Positions 38,401 through 49,330 of a DNA stretch of 64,000 nucleotides are shown here, in pieces. Numbering within the stretch: the first letter of the stretch is position 1; every line of letters begins with the position of its first letter. Source of the stretch: Tamarix chinensis (lineage: Eukaryota; Streptophyta; Magnoliopsida; Caryophyllales; Tamaricaceae); contig CM060177.1 in the NCBI GenBank assembly GCA_030549775.1, forward strand, positions 87,143,236 through 87,207,235, written 5' to 3'. A program made the translations under genes and the position numbers. The notes beneath the pieces were generated by a model. The model searched no databases and was not told the DNA's origin. It saw nothing but the letters and a program-made list of their open reading frames with translations.

Positions 38401-38945
38401 AAGTATTTTAACAAGGAAAATGTTAAACTTGTTCAAAAATAAAAGAAATAACTATAATTTTAAAACCTTTAAAACTACCATTAGAGGAAGACTAAAAAAA
38501 TAATTCAAACAGACACTTCTAAATTAGGATTGGGCATTGTTCTAATAGTAAAGCGAATTCAGTATGCTCCGGAAAATACTAAAGAAATAGTTAGATATAG
38601 AAGTGGGGTATTTAAAAATATAAACTTGTTAATGATCAACTGTTAGATAGACAGAGTAATAAATTATTTGAAAAAAAAATTCAAACTCTATCTTAGGGAA
38701 GACTTTAATGTAAGAACATATTATGAGGTAACAATAAAGTTATGGTCTTACAGTAGTGAAAGAAAAAACTAGTACTCGTACATGGATAAAATTCCTTGAT
38801 TCTATTCAAGGTGGAGGGCATAAGATCGCCTTTAAACATATAAAAAGTGAGAAAAATATAGTTATTGGTTATCTATTTCAAGTATAGGAAAAAAAAGCTA
38901 ACAATATTATAAATGTAAGAAAATACTCCTTTAGAAAAGGATGGG
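38400..38945 (+). pseudogene. Viral RNase H remnant
   Basis: IIQTDTSKLGLGIVL at about 38500-38545 corresponds to the first acidic motif of RNase H in viral and LTR polyproteins. A segment with FKLYLREDFNVRTYYE follows at about 38680-38730. In-frame stops interrupt it. Confidence 0.6.
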
Positions 38946-40610
38946 ATGCTCCCCATAAAAGGAAAGAAAATGGAGAACCAATGTATGATTCCAAGAAAAC
39001 AAATAGGGATCATAATAAGAGATGCCCTAATAAAACTTGCAAAGGTTAAGATCAGAGACGTTACTCTAGAAAAAATTAAGATTAATTCAAGAGATTTCTT
39101 TAGAAATCAATTCATTAATGTGGTTAACATAGAAGTCCATCTTGTTATTAATAACCTATGCAAATCACAGAGAGTAAAATATCAAACTTTATTCATTAGG
39201 GCTTGTAATAGCCTTGAATCTCTCTTTGGTATAAATCTTGAGTAGCATTTCATTGTTATAAGAGGAAACACTAAAGGACTTTCTACCTATATAGAAGCTT
39301 CCAAAAATGCATTAATAATATATAATAAATCATAGATAAGAACCTTTGATAATATAAAAGATGTGGTCTAAGTAAAAATGGACCTATTCCACACTCATCT
39401 TATCTACATTAAAAGCTCCATTAAGGTGCGAGTAGAAAAGGTGGAAACATAGCTAAAATATGAAAGGTTTAAAAAGGCCAAGACACTTTTAGAAAAACCT
39501 ATAGGAGAAAGACTGAACTATGCAGCAATAGTTCAAAAATATATTTCTTACAAAATTAAATTTTACAAGCACTGCCAATCAATGAAAGAGATGATGAAAA
39601 CACTAAACTTGAAGCTTAATAAAGCAAAGGAAAACTTGGTAACCTAACAAGTGAGACCATATGAACCAATTTAACCAAGGTTGATTATGTTTCCATATCA
39701 AGATCTCAACCAAATAACTATTAAAGTAACCAAAATTATTAATAAAAAGATAGAGGATAATTTCCTTGATAAATACAAGCCACTCTAGATCCTTTGTCAA
39801 CACACATGGCTTGGAAATTTCAAAGGAACTAAAATATCAACAATAACTTGATATGATCCCCAAATTCCTCACAAAAGAGCAACTAGTTGTGAACACAACC
39901 TTTGTAGTTGTCAGATGGCAGTATAAGTACATAAGGTAATAATTAAGTTGCCAAAAATTGAACTAGTAGAATTCAAAGGAATCAAAATAACAACACAGAA
40001 GGTGATGTACTATGAATTGGTAAATGCCATCACCGTTAATAATGAAGAGCCTCATCCAACAAACTCATATTTGAGAAAAAAATAGAATATGGATATTCAA
40101 GATGCCCATAAGATATTAGAGATGCCCATAAGATATTAGAGGATGAACAATAATTGGTGATAAAAATACACTCATACCCTCAATATTAGAAAAATAAAGT
40201 AGTTCTAGCCAAACATCTAATCTATAGATTCAATAGATACCTATCAGGATGAATAAAACCCTAAAAAAACATTCCCTTTGATAAAACAATAAGAAATTGG
40301 AGATTTCATTTCAACTAAGTAGGAAAAAAACTAAAAATATTGGTACCCAACATCAGTAGAAATAAATTTCACTAATAATATCCACATAGTATACACTTAA
40401 AAGTCTTTGTTAATAGGACAACTAGAGGCTGAAAAGGGATACATTGATTTGAAAAAACTAAAGGAGTGGATAGATCTATTCATAACATCAAATCTCCCAA
40501 CCGATGAAGAAATTGAAGAAGTAAAATATCTAACTATAATTCATTCTCACCCACTAGACACAACATTGAGAATATAATGGGTTCGTGACTCATCAGAGTT
40601 GCAAACCAAG
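38946..40610 (+). pseudogene. Region downstream of viral RNase H, one 99-codon frame
   Basis: 38946-39245 keeps an open frame, MLPIKGKKMENQC..., rich in Lys and Ile, followed by broken sequence to about 40610. By position it could be the translational transactivator/inclusion-body gene of a multi-ORF caulimovirid, but I see no diagnostic motif and do not assign it. A perfect 20-base tandem duplication lies at 40101-40140. Confidence 0.4.
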
Positions 40611-40629
40611 CAATATAGGTTAGATATCC

Positions 40630-41196
40630 ACATAAGTGAGATTAAACCCCAAACCCTAAACCTTAGGGTTTGAATCATGTTCTAGGGTTGGCAATTACAT
40701 ATGGACAAAACCTAAGAATGAAAATAAAGATGCCAACATAACATAAATAATGACATATACAATAATGTCACAAGTAACAATTGTTCTCTACCAACAACCC
40801 ATACAGACACATGTATAGAGAAGAGTAAAAATAAATAAAAAAAGAAGTGGTGGAGAATAAAAGAGAAAAAATAGCTCCCATGATTTTTTAGAAATAGTTC
40901 TTTTAACCTGCATATGCATTATCTATACCAGAATAATTGTATGATAGGATAAGCTTATATTATTGTAACAGATATAAACTAATCAAAGTAAGATTCTTAT
41001 CTATTTTAATATATTGTAGCTCCAATAGGATAACGACATATAGTTGAGAGAATTTGACTTGTGGGATATCATTGCCTATAAAAATATGACCTTTAGCTCA
41101 TTTGTAAATAGGTTTCTCAAAGTAGACAAACCCTTGATATAAATAAAGCCACTTTTCATAATAAATAATTACTTAGAAAACCCCATACACCTTATT
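40630..41196 (+). promoter_or_regulatory. Viral promoter region, right copy
   Basis: Begins AGATTAAACCCCAAACCC and repeats the left copy (22515-22920) but in longer form. It includes a TATA-like CCTATAAAAATATG at about 41071 and the lead-in to the primer site (AAACCCCATACACCTTATTT). It stops at or within the primer-binding site, near 41196, where orientation flips. Confidence 0.6.
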
Positions 41197-41876
41197 TGTT
41201 GGTAAAATACCAAAAGGGGTATAAAGGTTTTTTTAGTTAACAATTTATTATAAAAAGTGAATTTATTTATATATATAAGTTGTTTGGCACTCTGAGTGAC
41301 TTGTTTACAAATGAGCTAGAGATCATCTATTTATACGTAAGAAATTCTCACAAGTTGGGTTCTCTCCGCCATGTGTTGTTATCCTATTGGACCTATACCA
41401 TATTATAATAGATAAGACTCTTACTCTTATTGGTTTATTTAGATTAATATAAGATAAGATTATCCTATCATAAACTTATTTCGGAACATATATTATAGAT
41501 AAAGGTCAAAATATTCCTAATTTTTTAAGAAAACTTGGGATCTACTTTTTTAATCTCCAAAACGTTTTTTTTACTCTCCTATATACGTGTATCTATATGA
41601 GCCGTTAGAAGAGAAAAAATGTTACTTTGTGATGTCATTGTGAATGTCTTTATTAGCATCATTTATTGTATCTGAGCGTAGTTGTTACTTTTCACATCAT
41701 TACTTGTGTAAGAGACTAGCTATTACTGGTGACAACATTATTTACATCATTACTTACATAATTTCCTGCATCATGCTACCATAATTATTTTTATTCTTAG
41801 TTTTTTCCTAGATGTAATTATTAACTTTGGAACAATGCTCAAACCCTAGGTTTTAGGGTTTGGGGTTTAATCTTAC
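41197..41876 (-). repeat. Inverted second copy of the viral promoter region (tail-to-tail)
   Basis: The reverse complement follows 40630-41196: TTTGGGGTTTAATCTTACC at the far end, then (on the - strand) ATGATAGGATAA, GGTCCAATAGGATAACAAC, ACTTGTGAGAATTTC, a TATA box GTATAAATAG and CTAGCTCATTTGTAAAC. It is somewhat diverged from the direct copy. Confidence 0.7.
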
Positions 41877-42602
41877 CAATTTAGGGTCATTGCAAATTGT
41901 CTTAGTTATGGCTTGATGTATTTGTCCTTTGTGGGGTAACCTTGGTATAATTGAATTAATAAAATAGTCATGATATGGTTAATTTATATGGAATGAGCAT
42001 GTTGCTTATGGTATGTGATGAATTATGGCATGAATGTGGCATTTAGCTATGGTATTTATTATTCAACATGTATTTTTTGATCCTTTGTGTTACGTTTTAC
42101 ATGCTTTATGTGATATTTGTATGCTTAGTGTTGTGTAGTGGTTTGGTTAATACAATTGTACTAATGGGTTCTATTTTAAGGTTCCTAGCCTATTTAATGG
42201 TCAGTGATTACCTTTTAAGAGTACTTTGAGGGAACAAATTGATGGCTTTTGATAAGAGTTGAGAATTAGCACTATCTTGTGTTCACTTTGACATCTTTTG
42301 ATCAGGATATGTCTTGGACTCTTATGTCCCCTTATGTATTTCTTTCTGTTGTCAATTGTCGCTTTTTTTTTCAATCTTCTATCATCAAAATAGTTTAATA
42401 TTGTAATAAAATCTATAGTTTCTTTTTATCAATATTTGTTCTTTTTCTAAGCAGATAAATGTTTTAGCCTTAGTGCTTAGTGTGTAAGAAATGTAGAGTA
42501 ATGGAACTTATAATAAGTGTTGCACCATATGTTTTTAATGATTTTTCTTCTACAAATAACTATTTTAAAAAAAATTATCGTGCTAAAAATGGGGGTATTA
42601 CA
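41877..42602 (-). mobile_element. LTR-like copy H, right fragment
   Basis: Follows the end of copy C in order: GTTATGGCTTGATG, a GATATGGTTAATTTATATGG stretch, GGGTTCTATTTTAAGGTTCC with TATTTAATGGTCAGTG, GCCTTAGTGCTTAGTGTG, and a terminus ATGGGGGTATTACA at 42602 equal to GGGGGTGTTACA of copy C. It completes H to the right of the viral integrant. Confidence 0.65.
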
Positions 42603-44005
42603 ACCTATGTCCTTGTAATTTTTTTTCGATCAATAGCTTTTATTTGCCCTCTAATTCATCCCTTATCTTTGCCTTGATGACTTGAGTATAATTTTAAATC
42701 CTTAGGATCCTTTTTAGTTTTTTAATGCATGATGAGATGTGAATGATCTTACCTTTTTTATGCATTAAGTGAAATTTCTTAAAGATTACTTATTTTATGT
42801 TGAGTTTGTTTGAGCCTATATCTCCAATTCTTAGAATTTTCTAAGATAAGGGTCAATGAGTTATATACAACCTCTTATTATAGATCATAGTACGCTTGTA
42901 TATGTTACCTCATGGAAGAAACCCAACTTGGTTGTGGTACTCATCCTACTCTAATGGACTTAAATTTCATTAACGGAGTTTGATAATTAAAGGATTAGTA
43001 CCTAGGTTCATGGTGGTTGGTCATTGAGACTTAATCCTATATTCATCAATTCATCTTTCCCCATTATTTATTACACATGGACTTTATTACTCATAGGTGA
43101 CTTACATTCATTTTATGGTTAATGCTATACCATATATACATGGTATAGATCTAGGGTTGTCATTAATTTTATCCTTGTCTTATGTTACATGATTCATACT
43201 CATAATCTTCATGGTTGAAGTTATATGAACTTGATATGGAAGTTGTGTACTCCTTGATTTATATCATGTTTGATATTGTATAAAAGCATGATAATGTGTT
43301 ATTATGCAAGTATATTTTATTATCGCATGTAAGTGTGCTCTATCATTTGTATCTATTCGATATCATATTCTAAGGGTCCAGAGGCCTTTAAGTGCTTCAT
43401 AAGGTTTTAGGGTTTGTTATGAATAGTGTAAATAGTTATTTCAATTGAACCTAACCTTGCATCTCTTATCAACATATTTTCTAGTATTATTCAACTTGAA
43501 CATAATATTATGTTCCTGTTATGTTAAATGATATTACTTTTAGTAGATTACATTTACTTGGTACATTTATCATGCTAAAACTATGCTTTTTCTTCAAATT
43601 TTGAGTTATAAAATTAGTTATAAGAGTCTATGCTAGGGCATGGACATATGAGTGCGTTTGGGTTGGGGTCTCGATTAAGCTTTTGGTTTATTGTTTTTCT
43701 CTAGGTCTATTTTATGTAGGTTCTATTTTCTTTATATATAAAGAAATATTTCTTCTTTTTACTTTTTTTTGTTTCAACTATTCCTTTTAATCTTGTTTTT
43801 ATTTCCCATATCTTTGGGATGATGTGCTAGACATGCTGAATCTTTGGATATGAGTTGATTTTTACCTTACATTTAAAATGGGTTGGGTATATGCCATATC
43901 TTCTATATGTTGGATGTGGTGGTAACATCTTGCTATTCTAGTTCAATTCCACAAAAAAAAATTCAAAAATACAACACTTTTTGTGTAAGAAATAGGGGTG
44001 TTATA
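42603..44005 (-). mobile_element. LTR-like remnant I (end portion)
   Basis: Ends with TTGGATGTGGTGGTAACATC ... AAAAATTC ... AATAGGGGTGTTATA, parallel to GTTAGATGTGGTGTGGCAGC ... TTTTAGGGGTGTTCA at the end of copy B. The left part is too diverged to place. This is probably an older element into which H inserted. Confidence 0.4.
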
Positions 44006-44192
44006 GTGTGTGTTTGACAAGACAAAAAGTACCATATAAATTAACTTTTAACTTATTAAAATTATTTTTTTAAAAGAAATCTATTTGCTAAATAGACTTT
44101 TAATAGCTAATAAACTAGTTTTTAAAAATCCACTTTAAGTAGTTTATAACTTTTAAGCTTTCAACCAGTTTTTTCAAACAAACTCTTAGTTT
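44004..44192. mobile_element. Possible small hAT-like MITE
   Basis: TAGTGTGTGTTTGACAAGAC at the left and TTTTTTCAAACAAACTCTTA at the right form an imperfect inverted pair, with AT-rich sequence between that folds on itself. TIRs of the type AG.GTTTGTTTGA are common in plant hAT MITEs. I see no clear 8-bp TSD. Confidence 0.35.
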
Positions 44193-45282
44193 ATTTGATA
44201 TCAAAAAACACTTGTTTGACTAAAAAATAAAAATAAAATTATTAGCGTGTCTTCTTAGTGAAATTAAGGCATGTGTGATAGCATTTTAATTTTTATTGTA
44301 ATTATGTCAATGTTTTTTGGTAATTATGCTAATCATTTTGGTGATTGCATTTTTAAGTGTGGTGATTCTATACTACATTCAGTCACACCTATGCATGGTG
44401 TGAACGTTACATTAGAATATCTTTCTTTCTATCTTTCTTTTTTTTAAATTAATGTTTCTTTAATTTAGATGATTAAATGAACAAATAAAAATTATATCAT
44501 AATGATCATATTATTTTCTCCCTATATATAGACACCCATACTGATATACCTCATACCTAAAAAATACTTTGTGATAAAATTTTACTATTTTCCAATGTGA
44601 TTATGTAATATACTATTTTGCTTATATCCACTACTATAGTGGTTATGTCCACTAAAATAGAAGCAAGATTTAATAATGCTTATTTTAGAGCTTTAATATA
44701 GGTTTTAAAATATGGTTGAATCGTGTATTATAAAATGTTCAATAACTGTTCCAAAATCATTATCAAAAGTAATTTTTAAATATCATATCTTGCTAAAAAG
44801 CTTAATTTAATTTTTTTTATAAAAATGGTTATCTAAAAATAATCGTTGTCAAAAAATATTTTATTAATTATTTATATCAATAATCATTGCCAAATCATTC
44901 ATAATCACAACCTCTATCATAACATTATCATCACATTAGTTTAAAGTTGCAAAACTAAACTAATAAGTGTAAGGGAATTGAAACATCATAGTTCACAATA
45001 GAACCGTATATCATACACTCATGTTTTGGCCAAATGGAAAATAAAAATTGGGAAACTAAAAAAATTGGATCTTCATGTTTGAAACCAAAGACCACTAAAT
45101 TTGATTGACAAAAAATTCCAATACCAGGTATGGATATCGAAAAAAGTAGACCAACATAAACCATTCAATTAATGGCAAACCCAAGAATAAATAGTCTAAA
45201 CTTCTTTGTTATTCTAGCTCGTCAAAGCTGCCACTATTGAGTAATTAAGTGACTAAGACCTCTTGGTTCAACAATGAAATTT
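44193..45282. other. AT-rich intergenic DNA
   Basis: No supported gene or element boundary. Confidence 0.55.
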
Positions 45283-45845
45283 TAACATACCCCAAATTTA
45301 GTACATAAAAAATTATTTTTGTTGATGCTTAATTAAATAAATATTAGGTCTTACCACCACAGCTAGCATATATCTCATCTCCTCACCTTTCTCTTGCCTA
45401 GTCCTAGTGATAAAATAGCTAAACTCAAAACAAAGTAGTGAAAAGAAGAGAAAATTCTACCTGATTAATAACCTAACCTTCTTCCTTATCCTTTAATCTA
45501 AAGTTTAACTATAATTCTAATCCTTAACACTTCTTCCCCTCTTTCCTTTCCTCTTTTCTCTTTTATTAATTTCTTGTCGTTTCCCTTTTGCACAACCCCC
45601 TGTCCCCACCCAACTAATTCTATTTAGTTTGGTTACTCAAAGCAAATTTTTGCTAAATTTAACCAAACTCCCACTCCATCATCATTACCTTCCTTTCATC
45701 TATGATTTTCACACAAGATCCCATCACCATTTCATGTCCCCTTATTTTCTATGTCCTTATTCTGTCACCGTATGTCATTTTCCAATTTTTATAGCGCAAT
45801 CCTCATTCACATAAAAAACCATATAAAAATATCTCTATTTCTTGC
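45283..45845 (-). mobile_element. LTR-like copy G, left fragment
   Basis: Starts near TAACATACCCCAAATTTAG, then AT-rich sequence, then a CT-rich block (45520-45610), the layout of the start of copy B. It is interrupted by copy F and continues at 50228-50607 with a TATA box CTCTATATACCC at 50418. Past that it is cut by the Athila-like LTR. Confidence 0.45.
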
Positions 45846-46599
45846 TGTAACACCCCGAAATTTACTATTTTTTAAAACAAAACCTCTAAATTTAAAACCC
45901 GTAAATTCTGGGAATACTACCGTTACACTTAGTACCAGATTGGTTCACTCCTACCGTCCCAGTACCAAGTGCTAAAGCTAAGAAAATATTTTCATCTACC
46001 CATATCAACACATAAACCAAGGTTCATAAATACGAAAATCAAAGTACACATGAGTTATTACATAATCTAAAATACGAGAACAAGTTCTTTAAAATGGAAA
46101 GATGACTAAAATCATTAAAGTTGTTTCTGGAATTCAAACGTAGCTAAAAGAGAAAAAGGGATAACAATATCATTAAGGAAAAACCGGCCACACCACTCCA
46201 AAGATGTGATCCAACCCAATTCAACACCCGCCCCTACCTGATGTCCCATGGACATCATTAGCATCAAAGAACATGTCTCCTACCTACAACACGCCAGACA
46301 GACCTTCTACTCATAGGAATGAGTAGCACTCATAAAAAGGGTGATATGTACGCTACGCACTGAGTAAGGTAACCGAGCACTAAGGCTAACATACAAGTAC
46401 ATAAAATCATGCAGGATAATATACAGCTTATGAGCATTCAAGCCAGCACATATAATACATAAAGTCATGCATGATAATATACAGCTTACGAAAATTCAAT
46501 CCCACGCATAAAGGCTTAATTAGTCCGGATTAGTAAATTATAATCTCTTTTCGATATTCCTTTCACACCATGCTCTTTATTAAACCATGCAAGTACAAG

Positions 46600-46960
46600 A
46601 ACCTCCCACTATTTTAGCCAGTGGCTCGGTCACTTATAGGGCATCATGATCTAACCACTATTATAATAGGTGGATCAGTCACGCATAAGGTAAAAACCCT
46701 AACCACTATTTCTTACTGGTGGATCGGTTTAGTTCCTGCTCGCATAGTATTCCACTATAAGTAATTAGTATCTTTTATATGCTTTAGCAAAACTCTGGTT
46801 TGTGTTTATTGAGCTTGGGATCCCCTACTATTATAGCCGGTGGATTGGTCACTTATAGGGCATCCTACCCTAACCACTATTATAACCGGTGGATCGATCA
46901 CGCATAGGGTAAGAACCCTAACCACTATTCCTAACCGGTGGATCGGCTAGACCCGAATCA
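46600..46960. repeat. Minisatellite with ACCGGTGGATCGG core, copy F
   Basis: Six units of about 50-65 bases with CACTATTATAACCGGTGG and AGGGTAAGAACCCTAACC tails; relative of the repeats in copies C, D and E. Confidence 0.82.
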
Positions 46961-47999
46961 ATAATCTTTCACTTTAAATGATTAATGTCTTAAGTATCTT
47001 ATTCAAAAGCTTTCACCCAAACATGCATGACTTACTTCTACTATTCATATCCTCCAAAAGTCTCATCCCATATTATGAGAGTCTAATACCCCATTTTCCA
47101 CTACCATGGATTCTACATTCATTATCATACTTTAATAACCAAGTACACACATGTTACCCCTAAACCCTAGTTAGCTATATCAAACCCTATTTAATCACAC
47201 CAAACCCTAGTTATTCACACCAACCCTAGTTATCTACAACCAACCATAGTTAACCACTCCAAACCCTAATTAACCACCCAACCCATACTTAACCGTAACA
47301 AACCCTAACTCAGTCTCCTCCATACCCTCATAATACTCTACGTACTATTTTCCACCCAAAGTGTTCAAAACCCCCAAACGACACTTCTAATACATTCCTT
47401 ACACCCTTTATCAACTTTCCATATGTAAATCTTTCTCTCATGTAGACTTTATATCCCCCATGCAAACATGCGAAATTTTTCATGCAAAATCTTACGCTCA
47501 AACATGAAACCCTAAATTTCCATACAAACCCCAAATTCCCATGAAAACCCTAAATTCCACCATTCATCTTTAGATGCCACCATGCATGGTCATATGACAC
47601 ACAAACCGACCCCACATCAATACACTCCCTATCATCATAATACAAAGACTATCATGCATGTATTATGGGCCACACCATACCACAATAACAACACAACTCA
47701 TATACATAATACACATGCCATAATTTATTACACGAACTTACCCTAACTCCACATCAAATTTTATATAGGACAGTCACACAAATACACATAAAATACATTA
47801 TATTTCATATCACATGGCATTCATGGCATATAAAACACATAATACACAAACTCCCTTAGTTACCCCTTACCTAAAACGTCACCGGTCTTGGAGCACGCTC
47901 CTACGCCTCTTTAGGGCTTTGACTAGTCTCACCTATATGAGGAAAAACTAGAATTAGATTCCATCCTATCAAAAATACTATTATTTACTAACTTATTCT

Positions 48000-48385
48000 A
48001 AGACAAGGTTTTTAATAAAATAATATTATACTAATAATAATGATAAGAAATAATACTAAAAATACTAATGAAAATATTAATATAATTCAAAACAGATGGT
48101 GAGATAAGGGCTTTCAACCTTTCACCAAAATAATGCTAATAATATCATTAGGACATTATTAATAAAAAAAGAGTAATAATAATAGTAATGAAATAATAAT
48201 CAAAATTATAAGATAATAATAATAGTAATAATAATAATAATAATAGTAATAATAATAATAATAATAATGAAATGACTTAAACTGAAAGTAATATAAGGTA
48301 GGGTTTTCAACCCTACTCTAAAATAGTAAAAGTACCATTAGTAATAATAATAATAATATTATTAATAGTAATAATACATGTTGTT

Positions 48386-48464
<79 letters not shown>

Positions 48465-48537
48465 ATAAAGGTAGTAGTATTTGCATTATATAATAATGTA
48501 GGGCTTCGGCCTTCTAAATAAATAATAGTAATAGTAA

Positions 48538-48575
<38 letters not shown>

Positions 48576-48720
48576 CTTATAATAATACTAATAATATTAA
48601 TAATATGAAACTAATAACCTAAATAATTTATATATACTCTCGACCCTGATAAGAAATGATAACATTAATATTGAACCTAATAATAATAATAATAATAATA
48701 ACCAAATGTTAGTTAAAAAT
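48000..48720. repeat. (TAA)n simple-sequence region, copy F
   Basis: Several long, nearly pure AATAAT runs (for example around 48225-48265, 48390-48450 and 48540-48575) separated by GGGCTTTCAACC- or GGTTTTCAACCC-like spacers. Confidence 0.88.
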
Positions 48721-49320
48721 TGAAATAAAAAAAAAAGCTTAAATAAATAGGGGAGAAGGGCTGAGAGGGTTTAGGGTTTCACCTTGGGTCAGTGGAGATA
48801 GGTGGCACCGATGGTGGTGCACGACGGTGATGGCGGTGGCTGGAAAAGAGGAAAGAAATGGAAAGAGTTGAGACTTGGGAAGAAGAGATGGAGAATAAAG
48901 GTGGAGGTTGAGGTGTTAGTGGTAGTCTAGATAAAGTGGAATAAAGTGAGGGTGGTGGCCAAGCAATTGGCAGCGGTGCACGGCAGAAATGGTGGTGGAA
49001 GATTGATATCAGTTTTTGGGTGGTGTAGGAGGCAGTGATAGAGGCAGATGTGGTGGTGGACAGTGGTGTGAAGGGTGGTAGGTGTAAAAATTTGGCTAGT
49101 TGGGCAGGGAACTTTGCATGGCTATGGTGGCTCATGTAGGAAGAATCAAGGGAGATGGGTTGTTTAGTTAGTTAGAGGGCAGTGCAAGGAAGACTTAGGT
49201 AGGTAGAGCAGATGGCGTAGTTGGCTGACGGTGGAGGAAAGGGTGTCTGAAGTTGCGGTGGTGTGCAGGGGTAAATTCTTAGGGTTTTGGGAAAAAGTTT
49301 TGAGATCAACCAAATAAGGG

Positions 49321-49330
49321 TGTTTATAGA
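49321..49330 (-). promoter_or_regulatory. TATA box inside LTR-like copy F
   Basis: TCTATAAACA on the - strand, about 0.9 kb from the TATTTCA end. It is the positional counterpart of the CTATAAATAG in copy D; both are preceded by CCAA on the - strand side. Confidence 0.45.

Larger units (their letters stand above)
22500..41876 (+). pseudogene. Endogenous pararetrovirus (Caulimoviridae), defective, split by two LTR-like elements
   Basis: Subtracting copies D and E leaves about 9 kb between the left end and the PBS-like point at 41196, the size of a caulimovirid genome, plus an inverted terminal duplication. Landmarks in order: promoter region, tRNA-Met-type primer site (22921), degraded 5' ORF area, capsid-like region with a CCHC finger remnant (36209), aspartic protease (about 36900), reverse transcriptase (about 37620-38390), RNase H (about 38500-38900), a further frame, then a second promoter region. 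There is no integrase, and the termini are not LTRs. Every frame is broken by many stops and frameshifts, so no functional protein can be made. Genus is not assignable by eye. Confidence 0.75.

Noticed and set aside
40640..40670. AAACCCTAAACC near the viral promoter as telomere repeat
   Set aside because: Only two units, and it is part of the viral terminal sequence found at both ends of the integrant.
22500..41876. A DNA transposon with long terminal inverted repeats in place of a virus
   Set aside because: The inverted ends are viral promoter sequence, the interior has RT/RNase H, and no TSD is seen. Kept as an alternative in the findings.
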